DNA of 64,000 bases, from NCBI RefSeq assembly GCF_010993735.1, contig NZ_WQNI01000019.1:25840-89839 (forward strand). Direction: 5' to 3'. The DNA comes from Chelativorans alearensis (GTDB lineage Bacteria; Pseudomonadota; Alphaproteobacteria; Rhizobiales; Rhizobiaceae). Positions 45,771-55,069 of the stretch are shown one piece after another. Position 1 is the first letter of the stretch, and each line of letters opens with the position of its first letter. Under the pieces are notes generated by a model. The model saw nothing but the letters and a program-made list of their open reading frames with translations, was not told the origin of the DNA and ran no database searches. A program made the translations under genes and the position numbers.

Positions 45771-47056
45771 ACCCGCTTCTGATCCTCATTCTGTGCTTTT
45801 TCGGGCTCATCGCGCTTCGGGTGAACATCGGCTTCGCGCTGATCGTTTCTTCTGTCTTCGTGATGGTCGTTGAAGACCTGCCGCTGACGTCCGTCGTCAA
45901 CCAGATGTACTCTGGCATCGACAGCTTTACGCTGCTGGCCGTGCCGTTTTTCATGCTGCTCGGCCGCATCCTCAATGCCGGTTCGATCACCGAGCGTCTT
46001 CTGAAAGTGGCCGATGCCACGGTAGGCCATGTGCGCGGCGGGCTCGGCCACGTCAACGTGTTCGTGTCGATGATATTTGCCAGCCTGTCGGGCTCGGCGG
46101 CGGCCGATACGGCAAGCGTCGGTTCGATCCTCATTCCGGCGATGAAGAAGGCGGGTTACGATCCGGCCTTCGCCGTGGCGCTTACGGCGGCATCTTCGAC
46201 GCTCGGCGTCATCATCCCGCCCTCCATCATCCTCATCGTCTATGGCGCTTTCGGCAATGTTTCCATCGGTGCGCTGTTCCTTGGCGGCGTGGTGCCGGGA
46301 GTAATGATCGGCCTGTTCATGATGGTCTACACGTATCTTCTCGCCATCCGGCACGGCTACCCGGCCAACCCCTTCCCGGGCGTTCGGATGGTTGGAAGCA
46401 TCGTTGCACGGGGGGCCGCGCCGCTGCTCATCCCGGTCCTGGTGCTCGGTGGCATTGTCGGCGGTTATTTCACGCCTACGGAGGGTTCCATCGTCGCTGT
46501 TGCCTGGGCGCTGTTCCTGACGCTCGCGGTCTATCGCGACATACCCTTGCGCGCCATGCCTCGCCTCCTCACGGACGCCGTCATCGACTTCGCCGTGCCG
46601 CTCTTCACCGTGGCCGGCGCCGGCATCTTCGGCTGGCTGATCGCCTATCTGGGGGCGGCCGAGATCGTCGTCGACTTCATCACCGGTGTGACGTCGAACC
46701 GTTTCGGCATCATGCTGCTTTTGATCGGCTTCCTGCTTTTGATCGGCACCGTGCTCAACCCGATTTCGGCGACCCTCATCTTCCTGCCGATCATCCAGGC
46801 GCTGGGCAACCAGGCAGGCTACGATCCGGTGCACCTCGGCGTGCTCAGCACCATCGTGCTTTCCGTCGGGCTGATCACGCCGCCTTACGGCATTTGCCTG
46901 CTGATCGCCTCGCAGATCGGCGAGGTGCGGCTCGGCCGCGCCATGCTCGCCGTCCTGCCGATCTGCGGCCTGACGGTGCTGGTGGCCTGCCTGTCGCTCT
47001 GGTTTCCCTCGATCGTGCTCGGGCTGCCCAAGTGGCTCGCGCCGCAATTCTTCTAA
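45767..47056 (+). CDS. TRAP transporter large permease (DctM family)
   Basis: 429 aa with about twelve membrane segments. Conserved DctM motifs: SGIDSFTLLAVPFFMLLGRI, SMIFASLSGSAAADTASVGS, SSTLGVIIPPSIILIVYG, and NPISATLIFLPII. The ATG at 45767 overlaps the DctQ stop. Forms the sodium-driven importer with the DctQ and DctP proteins; the operon continues 15 nt later with the DapA-family gene. Confidence 0.95.
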   Translation: MNPLLILILCFFGLIALRVNIGFALIVSSVFVMVVEDLPLTSVVNQMYSGIDSFTLLAVPFFMLLGRILNAGSITERLLKVADATVGHVRGGLGHVNVFVSMIFASLSGSAAADTASVGSILIPAMKKAGYDPAFAVALTAASSTLGVIIPPSIILIVYGAFGNVSIGALFLGGVVPGVMIGLFMMVYTYLLAIRHGYPANPFPGVRMVGSIVARGAAPLLIPVLVLGGIVGGYFTPTEGSIVAVAWALFLTLAVYRDIPLRAMPRLLTDAVIDFAVPLFTVAGAGIFGWLIAYLGAAEIVVDFITGVTSNRFGIMLLLIGFLLLIGTVLNPISATLIFLPIIQALGNQAGYDPVHLGVLSTIVLSVGLITPPYGICLLIASQIGEVRLGRAMLAVLPICGLTVLVACLSLWFPSIVLGLPKWLAPQFF

Positions 47057-47071
47057 GCAAAGGACAAGACC

Positions 47072-48013
47072 ATGCCGCACATCAAGCCAAAGGGTTCGTT
47101 CGTCGCACTCGTCACGCCGATGAACAATGACGGATCCATAGATTTCGAAGGCTTCCGCACCCTGCTCAACTGGCATGCGGAGAACGGCACCGAGGCGGTT
47201 CTCATCATGGGATCGACCGGCGAGGTCTCGATGCTGTCACCGGATGAGCGCCGCGCCATCATCTCTGAGACGGCGAAGATGAAGCCCGGCAGCATGCTCA
47301 TGTACTACGGCTGCACCGGCAACAACACCGAAACCACCATCAACTACGTGTGCTATGCCAAGGCAGAGGGCGCCGACGGCGCGATTATCGCGGCGCCCGC
47401 CTATATCTGTGCCGATAACGAGGCCATCACCGATTACGTTCTGGAGGTCTGCGACGCGGAGGATTTTCCGATCGGCTTCTACAACAACCCACCGCGCGTG
47501 AAGACGGACCTGCACTGGACGAACATTCTCGAGATCGCAAAGCACCCCAACATGGTCGTCCTCAAGGAATCGACCACCCGCGTCGGCCAGGTGGCGCAGG
47601 TCTGTGCCGCAAAGCCGGACATGTCCATCATGTGCTGCTGCTCGCCCAATCTCGGTCTCGTCATCCCGACCATGGCGCTTGGCGGGGACGGCACAGCCAA
47701 CATGACCGGCAACATCATCCCGCGAGAGATGGCCGTCATCTCGAAGAAATGGGAGAATGGTGACGACGCCTTCGCCTGCCGCGAAGCGTGGCTCACAAAC
47801 CTGCCGATGCTGCACTTTGCGTACTCGGCCATCAATCCAGTCGCCGTCAAGACGCTGATGCGTATGGTCGGTCTTCCCGCCGGACCGCTGCGCAAGCCGC
47901 TGAAGCCCATTTCGGGTGCCGCCCTTCAGTCAGGCATCGACGCGGTTCATCGCCTCGGGCTTGAAGATCGCTACGGGTTCAAGCTTGCCCACACGGCCAT
48001 CGCGGCGGAGTAA
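47072..48013 (+). CDS. DapA-family (dihydrodipicolinate synthase superfamily) enzyme
   Basis: 313 aa TIM-barrel lyase/aldolase. GSTGE at 47-51, catalytic Tyr137 in GFYNNPP, Schiff-base Lys165 in VVLKES. Several cysteines (MCCCSPN) are unusual for the family. With a D-amino-acid-dehydrogenase-like flavoprotein downstream, one possibility is a deaminase of the pyrroline-hydroxy-carboxylate type as in hydroxyproline catabolism, but the rest of that pathway is missing here. An aldolase or dehydratase for a 2-keto acid is equally likely. Confidence 0.9.
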   Translation: MPHIKPKGSFVALVTPMNNDGSIDFEGFRTLLNWHAENGTEAVLIMGSTGEVSMLSPDERRAIISETAKMKPGSMLMYYGCTGNNTETTINYVCYAKAEGADGAIIAAPAYICADNEAITDYVLEVCDAEDFPIGFYNNPPRVKTDLHWTNILEIAKHPNMVVLKESTTRVGQVAQVCAAKPDMSIMCCCSPNLGLVIPTMALGGDGTANMTGNIIPREMAVISKKWENGDDAFACREAWLTNLPMLHFAYSAINPVAVKTLMRMVGLPAGPLRKPLKPISGAALQSGIDAVHRLGLEDRYGFKLAHTAIAAE

Positions 48014-48019
48014 TCGGCC

Positions 48020-50266
48020 TTGGGCGCGGTGCGGCGGACAAGCCTTGGCCATTGGGGCGCTTTCGAAGCGACCGTCGAGAATGGCCGTCTCGTTGCCGCG
48101 CAGCCCTGGGCCGATGGCGGCGCCAATCCGCAGATGATCGGCGCCTGGCCCGAACTCGTCTATTCCGAAAGCCGTATCGACCGCCCCTATGTGCGCAAGA
48201 GCTTCCTCCAGCGTCGCGAAGGTGCCGGCGGCGAGGGGCGCGGCCTCGAAGAGATGGTTCCGGTCGACTGGGATACCGCGCTTTCTTTGGTCGCCGGGCA
48301 GCTTCAGCGGGTTTATGCGGAGCACGGTGCGGCTTCGGTGTTCGGCGGGTCCTACGGCTGGTCCAGTGCCGGTCGCTTCCACCATGCGCGCACGCAGGTA
48401 AGGCGCTTCCTGGCTGCCACCGGCGGTTTCACCGATCAGGTGGGAAACTACAGTTGGGGGGCCGCGCACGCCATCCTGCCGCATGTCCTGGGCGATGCCG
48501 AGGCTGTTTCAAGCGCGGCTACGAGTTGGGAAACGATCGCGCAAGAAAGCGATGTCGTCGTCGCCTTCGGCGGCCTCAATCCGAAGAACTGGCGCGTGAC
48601 CTCCGGTGGGGCCGGCAATCACCACATGCCCCGCTTCATCGCCAAGGCGCGACGCCGCGGCGTGAAATTCATCGTCGTCTCGCCCCTTGCCAGTGATTGT
48701 CCGGAAGGCGTCGATGCCGCGTGGATCGCGCCGCGGCCGAATACCGATACCGCCATAATGCTGGCGCTTGCCCACCAGGCGCTTCTGGAGGGGCGGGCCG
48801 ATCTGGCCTTCCTCGAACGATATACGCAGGGGCACGAAGCATTCCTCGCTTATATCCGGGGAGCCGACGACGGTACGCCGAAGACCATCGCCTGGGCGTC
48901 TCGCATTTCCGGCGTCGAGGAGGCGGCGCTTCTGACGCTCTGGCAAGCCATCCGGCAGGGGCGGGTGATGCTCACCGCCTCGTGGTCGCTGCAGCGCGCC
49001 GATCACGGCGAGCAGCCGTTCTGGGCCTTGATCGCGCTTGCGGCGATGCTCGGACAGATCGGCCTGCCCGGCGGCGGGTTCTGTTTCGGCTACGGGTCGC
49101 TCAACGGTGTCGGCGCATCGGCGCGCCGCGGCTACGTGCCGGCGATGGAGGTCTTGTCGAACCCCGTAGACAGCTCCGTTCCCGTTGCCTCTTTCGTCGA
49201 GGCTTTCCTCAATCCCGGCAAGGAAATCGCCTTCAACGGCCGGAACGTCGTTTTTCCCGATGTCCGGCTGGTCTATTGGGCGGGCGGCAATCCCTTCCAC
49301 CACGCGCAGGACCTTTTCAAACTGGAAGCTGCCTGGCGCCGTCCGGAGACGGTCATCGTCCACGAACCATGGTGGACACCCACCGCGCGGCGTGCCGATA
49401 TCGTCCTGCCCGCCACCACCAGCGCGGAGCGCAACGACATCGGCGGTTCCTCGCGCGATCCCTTCGTTTTCGCCATGCCGAAGCTCATCGAACCGGTAGG
49501 GGAGGCAAGAGACGATTTCCTGATCTTCCGCGACCTCGCAGACCGGCTCGGCCGCCAAACGGTCTTCGATGAGGGGCTCGATGAGAACGGATGGCTGCGC
49601 CGGCTCTGGAGCAAGACCGAGGCGCGCGGTGAAAGGGAGGGGATCGAGGTGCCCTCCTTCGATGCCTTCTGGGATGCCGGTTTCTGGGCAGTGCCCGAGC
49701 CCGAAGCGCCCGAGGTGCTTTTTGACGCTTTCCGGCGCGATCCGGACGCCAATCCTCTGAAGACGCCATCCGGGCGCATCGAACTCTTTTCCCGGACGAT
49801 TGCGGGTTTTGGCTATGCAGACTGTCCGCCACATCCTGCATGGCTCGAGCCGCAAGAGTGGCTTGGAGTTGCGCAGGATGGCGAACTGCATCTGGTAACG
49901 AACCAGCCTGAAAAGCGGCTGCACAGCCAGCTTTATCAGACGCGGAGGAAGAACGCGCCTGAGACGGTCGAGATCAACGGGCGGGATGCGGATGCACGCG
50001 GGATCCGCGAGGGCGATCTGGTGCGGCTGTGGAACGACAGAGGAGCCTGCCTGGCCGTTGCGCATCTCGGCGGGCACGTCGGTCCTGGCGTTCTCGTCAT
50101 GCCGACGGGGGCCTGGTTCGAGCCGGACCGACAGCACGATTGGCTGGAGAGCAATGGCAACCCGAATGTCCTGACGGCGGACCGGAGGACGTCGGCGCTC
50201 GGCCAGGCCTGCGCGGCACTGAGCGCACTGGTGAGGGTCGAGCCGTACCGGCCGGCCGTGCGATGA
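48020..50266 (+). CDS. Molybdopterin-dependent oxidoreductase (DMSO/biotin-sulfoxide reductase-like)
   Basis: 748 aa. DMSO-reductase-family pattern: LGHWGAFEATVENGRLVA at the N-terminus, GSYGWSSAGRFHHARTQVRR with the Mo-ligand Ser near residue 115, VVVAFGGLNPKNWRVTSGG, IVHEPWWTPTARRADIVLPA, and the C-terminal molydopterin-binding domain (LHLVTNQPEKRLHSQL, GIREGDLVRLWNDRG). No twin-arginine signal and no N-terminal FeS cysteines, so it is cytoplasmic and BisC-like. Start codon uncertain: TTG at 48020 or GTG at 48029. Possibly reduces an S- or N-oxide of the imported substrate. Confidence 0.9.
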   Translation: MGAVRRTSLGHWGAFEATVENGRLVAAQPWADGGANPQMIGAWPELVYSESRIDRPYVRKSFLQRREGAGGEGRGLEEMVPVDWDTALSLVAGQLQRVYAEHGAASVFGGSYGWSSAGRFHHARTQVRRFLAATGGFTDQVGNYSWGAAHAILPHVLGDAEAVSSAATSWETIAQESDVVVAFGGLNPKNWRVTSGGAGNHHMPRFIAKARRRGVKFIVVSPLASDCPEGVDAAWIAPRPNTDTAIMLALAHQALLEGRADLAFLERYTQGHEAFLAYIRGADDGTPKTIAWASRISGVEEAALLTLWQAIRQGRVMLTASWSLQRADHGEQPFWALIALAAMLGQIGLPGGGFCFGYGSLNGVGASARRGYVPAMEVLSNPVDSSVPVASFVEAFLNPGKEIAFNGRNVVFPDVRLVYWAGGNPFHHAQDLFKLEAAWRRPETVIVHEPWWTPTARRADIVLPATTSAERNDIGGSSRDPFVFAMPKLIEPVGEARDDFLIFRDLADRLGRQTVFDEGLDENGWLRRLWSKTEARGEREGIEVPSFDAFWDAGFWAVPEPEAPEVLFDAFRRDPDANPLKTPSGRIELFSRTIAGFGYADCPPHPAWLEPQEWLGVAQDGELHLVTNQPEKRLHSQLYQTRRKNAPETVEINGRDADARGIREGDLVRLWNDRGACLAVAHLGGHVGPGVLVMPTGAWFEPDRQHDWLESNGNPNVLTADRRTSALGQACAALSALVRVEPYRPAVR

Positions 50267-50284
50267 CAAACGGGAGCTGACCGA

Positions 50285-51064
50285 ATGGATCTGGGTATAG
50301 GCGATCGCAGGGCGCTTCTGACAGGCGCCAGCAAGGGCATTGGCAAAGCTTGCGCAATGGCGCTGGCGCGGGAGGGCGTTGCCGTCACCATCGTTGCACG
50401 CACGGAAGCGACGCTTCTTGCGACCGCGGAGGAGATACGTGCGGCGACCGGAAGTGAGGTGACACCGGTCGTGGCGGATGTGACGACGCCGACCGGGCGC
50501 ATGGCCGCGCTTGCCGCATGCCCTGAGCCGGACATACTGCTCAACAATGCCGGTGGCTGTCCGCCCGGCGATTTCCGCAATTGGGGAAGGGACGATTGGA
50601 TCGCCGCGATCGACCTCATGATGCTGCCGCCCATCGAAATGATGAAGGCGACGGTGGACGGGATGATGGCGCGCGGCTTCGGGCGCATCGTCAACATCGT
50701 CTCGCGCAGCGTCAAGATCGCCCAGCCGGAACTCGGCCTGTCGAACGGCGCGCGCTCCGGCCTCGTCGGGTTCACGGCAGGCCTTGCGCGCCAGACCGTG
50801 GCGAAGAACGTGACGATCAACAACCTGTTGCCTGGCATCTTCGACAGCGACGCCCAGCGCGAACACATTCGGGGCATGCTCGAGGAGACAGGCAAGAGTT
50901 TTGATGACATCTGGCAGGAGCGCGCGCGCTCCAATCCCGCCGGCCGCTATGGGGGGACGGAAGAGATAGGCGCCTATTTCGCCTTTCTCTGCAGCGCGTA
51001 TGCGGGCTACATCACCGGTCAAAACCTGCTGATCGACGGCGGCAGTTACCCGGGCACCTACTAG
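50285..51064 (+). CDS. SDR-family oxidoreductase lacking the canonical YxxxK
   Basis: 259 aa. Rossmann fold with TGASKGIGKAC at residues 13-23 and LLNNAGG; C-terminal TGQNLLIDGGSYPG. In classical SDRs a Ser is followed 13 residues later by YxxxK; here the region reads SRSVKIAQPELGLSNGARSG, so Tyr and Lys are replaced by Ser/Asn and Arg. This occurs in a known SDR subgroup but makes the chemistry uncertain. Follows the Mo enzyme by 18 nt and precedes the DadA-like gene by 17 nt, in the same operon. Confidence 0.88.
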   Translation: MDLGIGDRRALLTGASKGIGKACAMALAREGVAVTIVARTEATLLATAEEIRAATGSEVTPVVADVTTPTGRMAALAACPEPDILLNNAGGCPPGDFRNWGRDDWIAAIDLMMLPPIEMMKATVDGMMARGFGRIVNIVSRSVKIAQPELGLSNGARSGLVGFTAGLARQTVAKNVTINNLLPGIFDSDAQREHIRGMLEETGKSFDDIWQERARSNPAGRYGGTEEIGAYFAFLCSAYAGYITGQNLLIDGGSYPGTY

Positions 51065-51081
51065 GCAAGGCTTCAGCGTCT

Positions 51082-52308
51082 ATGAGAGTTCTGGTCATCG
51101 GCGCCGGGATCGTGGGTGTGACCACGGCCTGGTATCTGACGAAGCAGGGTCACGAGGTGACCGTCGTCGAGCGCTGCTCCGGCCCCGCGATGGAGACAAG
51201 CTTCGCTAATGCCGGCGGCGTTTGCCCTGGCTTTGTGGGCCCTTGGGCGGCACCGGGGATGCCCTTGAAGGCGCTCAAGTGGATGTTCAAGGAAAGCGCG
51301 CCGTTGAAGTTCCGGCCGCGGCTCGATGTGCGCCAGTGGTCTTGGATGTTCCGTTTCCTTCTGAACTGCACGGCGGCGCGTTTCGCCGAAAACAAAGCGC
51401 GCATGCAGCTCATGGCCCATTACAGCAAGACCTGTCTCGTCGCGCTGCGGGAGGAGACGGGTATTGCCTATGACAATGCCGCCAATGGCGTCCTGCAGAT
51501 TTTCGCCACACAGGAGGAGATGGAAGGAGGCGCCCGCGCGGCCGCGGTCCTGGAGCGGCTTGGCATCGCGCATCGCCTCGTCGGCAGGGAAGACGTCAAT
51601 GCCATCGAACCCGCGCTGAAGACGAGCGCTGCCGAGATCCGTGGCGGACTGCACCTGCCTAATGACGAGACCGGAGACTGCCAGCTTTTCTGCGTTCGGC
51701 TTGCGGAGCTCCTTACGGCGCGCGGTTGCGGTTTTCGCTATGGCACTGGCGTCCTGCGGCTCGATCATGCCGCGGGCAGGATTGAAAAGGCCGTCACAAC
51801 GGCAGGCGACATCAAGGCGGATGCCTATGTTGTCGCCTGTGGCCCATTTGCGCCAGCCCTGCTGCGCACGGTCGGCATCCGGATGCCGGTCTATCCGGTC
51901 AAGGGGTATTCGATCACCTGCGAGATCACCGCGCCGGATCAAGCGCCGCAATCCTCGGTGATGGACGAGCACTCCAAGGTGATGATCACGCGGCTCGGAA
52001 ATCGGCTTCGGGCAGCCGGTGTGGCGGAAATCGCCGGATTCGATCGCAACCTCCGCGAAACTGCGCTCGCGGATATTCGCGAGCGGGCACGGGCGCTTTT
52101 CCCCGACGCGGCCGACTATGCGCGAAGCAGCGTCTGGTGCGGTTTCAGGCCGATGACGCCCGACGGCCCGGCCCGCGTCGGGGCAACGGAATTCGGTAAT
52201 CTCTTCGTCAATGCCGGCCACGGCTCGAATGGCTGGACGCAGGCTTGCGGCACATCCAGCTATCTGGCTGCAATGATCTCAGGACGCCGTCCGGAGATCG
52301 ATTACTAG
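51082..52308 (+). CDS. FAD-dependent D-amino-acid dehydrogenase-like protein (DadA family)
   Basis: 408 aa. FAD-binding GAGIVGVTTAWYL (residues 7-19) with VVERCSGPAMETSFANAGG, characteristic of DadA; C-terminal SSVWCGFRPMTPDGPARVGA and NAGHGSNGWTQACGTS. Oxidises D-amino acids or N-alkyl/cyclic amino acids such as D-hydroxyproline in the family, passing electrons to the quinone pool. Last gene of the TRAP operon; it suggests that the imported compound is, or becomes, a D- or cyclic amino acid. Confidence 0.9.
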   Translation: MRVLVIGAGIVGVTTAWYLTKQGHEVTVVERCSGPAMETSFANAGGVCPGFVGPWAAPGMPLKALKWMFKESAPLKFRPRLDVRQWSWMFRFLLNCTAARFAENKARMQLMAHYSKTCLVALREETGIAYDNAANGVLQIFATQEEMEGGARAAAVLERLGIAHRLVGREDVNAIEPALKTSAAEIRGGLHLPNDETGDCQLFCVRLAELLTARGCGFRYGTGVLRLDHAAGRIEKAVTTAGDIKADAYVVACGPFAPALLRTVGIRMPVYPVKGYSITCEITAPDQAPQSSVMDEHSKVMITRLGNRLRAAGVAEIAGFDRNLRETALADIRERARALFPDAADYARSSVWCGFRPMTPDGPARVGATEFGNLFVNAGHGSNGWTQACGTSSYLAAMISGRRPEIDY

Positions 52309-52370
52309 GCTATGCGGCCGGATGCGTCACAGTGGGCCTGTTCCTATCCGCCGATCACTCCTGTTATAAG

Positions 52371-52399
52371 TTGACATAATATATCATCTTTAATAGCAA
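52371..52399 (+). promoter_or_regulatory. Iron-responsive (RirA/IRO-like) box overlapping promoter of TonB-dependent receptor
   Basis: TGACATAATATATCA at 52372-52386 is a TGA-N9-TCA dyad, the IRO motif described for RirA-regulated genes in rhizobia. It overlaps TTGACA (52371-52376), a perfect -35, with weak -10 candidates around 52391-52396 (TAATAG). The siderophore-receptor gene begins at 52476. This predicts repression when iron is plentiful. Confidence 0.6.
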
Positions 52400-52475
52400 T
52401 TTCGCCAGGCAGCCGTGTCTTTGCCGGGCAAGCGACCCAGAACAATCAATTTGCCTTGGTCGCAAGGGGCGCGCC

Positions 52476-54584
52476 GTGTCTTTTCCTTCGTTGTTCCGTT
52501 CGCTCAACTTCGCTCTGATGGCTACGAGCGCGCTGTCCTGGCCAGCATCGCAAGCTGTTGCGCAGGAGACGCCGACGGTTCTTGAACGGCTGGAGGTCGA
52601 GGCAGAAAGCGACGATATCCTCGTCCAGGACGGCTATGTCGCTAAGGAAGACAGGATCGGCACCAAGGTCGACACGCCGATTTCCGAGATACCGCAAGCG
52701 ATCTCGGTAGTGACGCAGGACCAGATCGAGGATCAGAAGCCGCGCACGCTAAACGAAACGCTCGGCTACACCGCGAGCACCAATCCCAACAGCTTCGGCT
52801 TCGACAGCCGCTACGATGCCTTTTACCTGCGCGGCTTCCCGGCCTACTACAACGGCCTATTCCGGGACGGCTTGCGCCAGTACAACGGCCCGTCCGCCTG
52901 GTTCAAGACCGAGCCTTACGGCATCGAGGGTCTCACGGTGCTCAAGGGCCCCGCTTCCTCGCTCTACGGCGTCAGCGGCCCTGGCGGCATAGTCAACCTG
53001 GTGACCAAACGGCCGAAGGACGAGCAGTTCCGCGAAATCGAGTTCCTTGGCGGCACGCACGACCGTTATCAGACAGCCTTCGACCTGTCCGGTCCGGCCA
53101 ACGAAGAGGGGACCATCCTCTACCGCCTGACCGGCCTCGGCCGGCTCTCCGACACCGAGCTTGCGGGCTATCCGGACGACAAGTTTTACCTCGCACCGGC
53201 CATAACGTTGAAGCCCGATGAGGACACGAAGCTGACGGTGCTCGGCGAGATCTCCCGCGCGGTTATCGGCGGGACGGCGTTCTTTTACAATCCCGCCTAT
53301 GGCGAGGTGTCCAACATCTACGAAGGCGATCCGGCCTGGAACGATTTCACCGGGCTTCAAGGCCGTATCGGCTACGAGTTCGAGCATCGCTTCAACGACC
53401 TGCTCGCCGTTCGCCAGAACCTGCGCTTCAACACCGTCGATGCCGATCTGGAATATAGCGGCCACTATCCGACCGGCCCCGACGTACTTGCCCGCTACTG
53501 GGGCCACTACAAGGAGGACATGAAGAACTTCGTCGTGGACAACATGGCGCAGTTCGAGTTCGATACCGGATCGGTGAGCCATGTCGCGGTCGCGGGCCTC
53601 GACTACGGCTGGTCGGATTACGAAGCCTATAACGGCGTTTCCTACACCTCGGTAGACGATATCGCCGCCATGCCGCTTGCCTTCTCGGGCAGCCAGACGA
53701 TGCACCAGGTCGGTCTCTACCTGCACGACCAGATGCAGTGGAACGGCTTCACACTTTTTGCCAGCGGCCGCTACGACTGGGTCGAAAGCCGCAGCACCGA
53801 CTACCAGCTTATGGAAACCGAGCAGAGCGACAAAGAATTCTCCGGCAGGCTCGGCCTGTCCTACCGCACGGAATGGGGCATCATCCCCTATGCGAACTAC
53901 TCGACCTCGTTCTCGCCGAACCTGGGTCTCGTCTATGACAGCGCGACCGATGAGAGGCGGGTGGCGCGGCCGACCAAGGGCGAGCAGGTGGAAGTCGGCG
54001 TCAAGTACGAGATACCCGACTACAACGCGGTGCTCGGCGCGGCATATTTCAACATCGACCAGACGGATGGTGTGGTCTATGACGGCACCTTCGACGAAGG
54101 GGGCAATCAGCGCCAACGACAGCTGGACCTCAACGCCCAAGGGCTCGAGTTGGAGGCGACCGCCTCTTTCGACAACGGCTTAAGCCTTATCGCTTCCTAC
54201 ACCTACATGCGCATGAAGATCGAGCGGGGCGCCGCGGGAACGGAGGGCAACGAACTCTCCTCCACCCCCAACCATATCCTGTCGCTGTGGGCGCATTACA
54301 CGTTTCGGGACGGTCCGGCGGCGGGCCTCGGTCTGGGCGCCGGCGTGCGCTATGTCGGCGAGAGCTACGGCGACGACCTGAACTCGTTCAAGAACGAGGA
54401 TCGCGTCTTCGTCGACGCGGCACTCTCCTATGACTTCGGTGCGAACAACCCGAAGCTCGAGGGGCTGATGCTGCAGGTCAACGCCAAGAACCTGTTCGAC
54501 GAGCGCAAGCCCATCTGCACGGCGGGCAACTGCTACTGGGATGAAGGCCGGTCGATCTTCGGCAGCCTGCGTTACCGGTTCTGA
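52476..54584 (+). CDS. TonB-dependent siderophore receptor (ferrichrome/FhuA-type family)
   Basis: 702 aa. Signal peptide (SLNFALMATSALSWPASQAV then AQE), plug domain with SEIPQAISVVTQDQIEDQKP, YLRGFPAYYNGLFRDGLRQY and LKGPASSLYGVSGPGGIVNL, then a 22-stranded barrel ending GSLRYRF with the terminal Phe. GTG start with AAGGGGC upstream. Imports a ferric siderophore across the outer membrane with TonB-ExbBD. The siderophore is probably a hydroxamate, by family only. No periplasmic or inner-membrane partner is adjacent. Confidence 0.93.
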   Translation: MSFPSLFRSLNFALMATSALSWPASQAVAQETPTVLERLEVEAESDDILVQDGYVAKEDRIGTKVDTPISEIPQAISVVTQDQIEDQKPRTLNETLGYTASTNPNSFGFDSRYDAFYLRGFPAYYNGLFRDGLRQYNGPSAWFKTEPYGIEGLTVLKGPASSLYGVSGPGGIVNLVTKRPKDEQFREIEFLGGTHDRYQTAFDLSGPANEEGTILYRLTGLGRLSDTELAGYPDDKFYLAPAITLKPDEDTKLTVLGEISRAVIGGTAFFYNPAYGEVSNIYEGDPAWNDFTGLQGRIGYEFEHRFNDLLAVRQNLRFNTVDADLEYSGHYPTGPDVLARYWGHYKEDMKNFVVDNMAQFEFDTGSVSHVAVAGLDYGWSDYEAYNGVSYTSVDDIAAMPLAFSGSQTMHQVGLYLHDQMQWNGFTLFASGRYDWVESRSTDYQLMETEQSDKEFSGRLGLSYRTEWGIIPYANYSTSFSPNLGLVYDSATDERRVARPTKGEQVEVGVKYEIPDYNAVLGAAYFNIDQTDGVVYDGTFDEGGNQRQRQLDLNAQGLELEATASFDNGLSLIASYTYMRMKIERGAAGTEGNELSSTPNHILSLWAHYTFRDGPAAGLGLGAGVRYVGESYGDDLNSFKNEDRVFVDAALSYDFGANNPKLEGLMLQVNAKNLFDERKPICTAGNCYWDEGRSIFGSLRYRF

Positions 54585-54611
54585 GAGGATAACTGCGAAT
54601 GGGCCGGCCAC

Positions 54612-54818
54612 TCATTCGCCTGCCTGCCGGCGGGCGGTGGCTATGTCAGGCTCGTGGCCGGGAATACCGGGGTGGGCCGGTGGCCCCTCCGCCCCGCTGA
54701 TGGCGAGCGCGAAGGCGTCGAGAACTGCCGGATGGATCGCTGTGTCCCTCGCCGCCTCGACCGCCTCGGCGGGGGCGCCAGCCAAGCCCTTGTTTACGTG
54801 CACCACGGACCAAGACAA
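54612..54818 (-). pseudogene. Possible relic of an FAD-linked (berberine-bridge-type) oxidase
   Basis: A 68-codon minus-strand frame contains NPAVLDAF-like sequence (HPAVLDAFALAISGAEGPPA, HPGIPGHEPDIATARRQAGE) that I recognise as resembling an internal segment of FAD-linked oxidases with a berberine-bridge domain, preceded by VVHVNKGLAGAPAEAVEAAR. No flanking FAD-binding part, start or proper end is present on either side, so it would be a decayed fragment. The recognition is from memory and moderate only. Confidence 0.35.
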
Positions 54819-55069
54819 GGCAGATCAGATGGATTACAGGTGTGATGTCGGTGTGCCACGGATCCCAGCGACGGCTGGTGCAATCAACGAGACGGTGCGA
54901 ATGATGATCTCTTCGACTGATTCCACGCTCAGCCCCCGCCGTACGCAAGATGGCACGGTTCCAAACACGCGTTCTGATCGAAATTGACAAACTGCGTGTT
55001 GCCGTCGGCTCCCGCGAGCGTGCTTTCAGGGGAGACGCCAACGCATAAATTCTTGCGGAAGAGTCTGCG
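54819..55069. other. Intergenic, no gene recognised
   Basis: Between the relic and the end of the UTRA-GntR gene nothing codes convincingly; short frames on both strands are interrupted. It includes the region downstream of the TonB-dependent receptor on one side and of the sugar ABC operon on the other. Confidence 0.3.

Noticed and set aside
45596..47176. 526-codon minus-strand frame opposite the TRAP permease
   Set aside because: Highly charged, low-complexity translation typical of the reverse of a membrane-protein gene.
48509..51022. 837-codon minus-strand frame across the Mo-oxidoreductase and SDR genes
   Set aside because: Antisense to two clear enzymes; Arg/Gly/His-rich translation without motifs.
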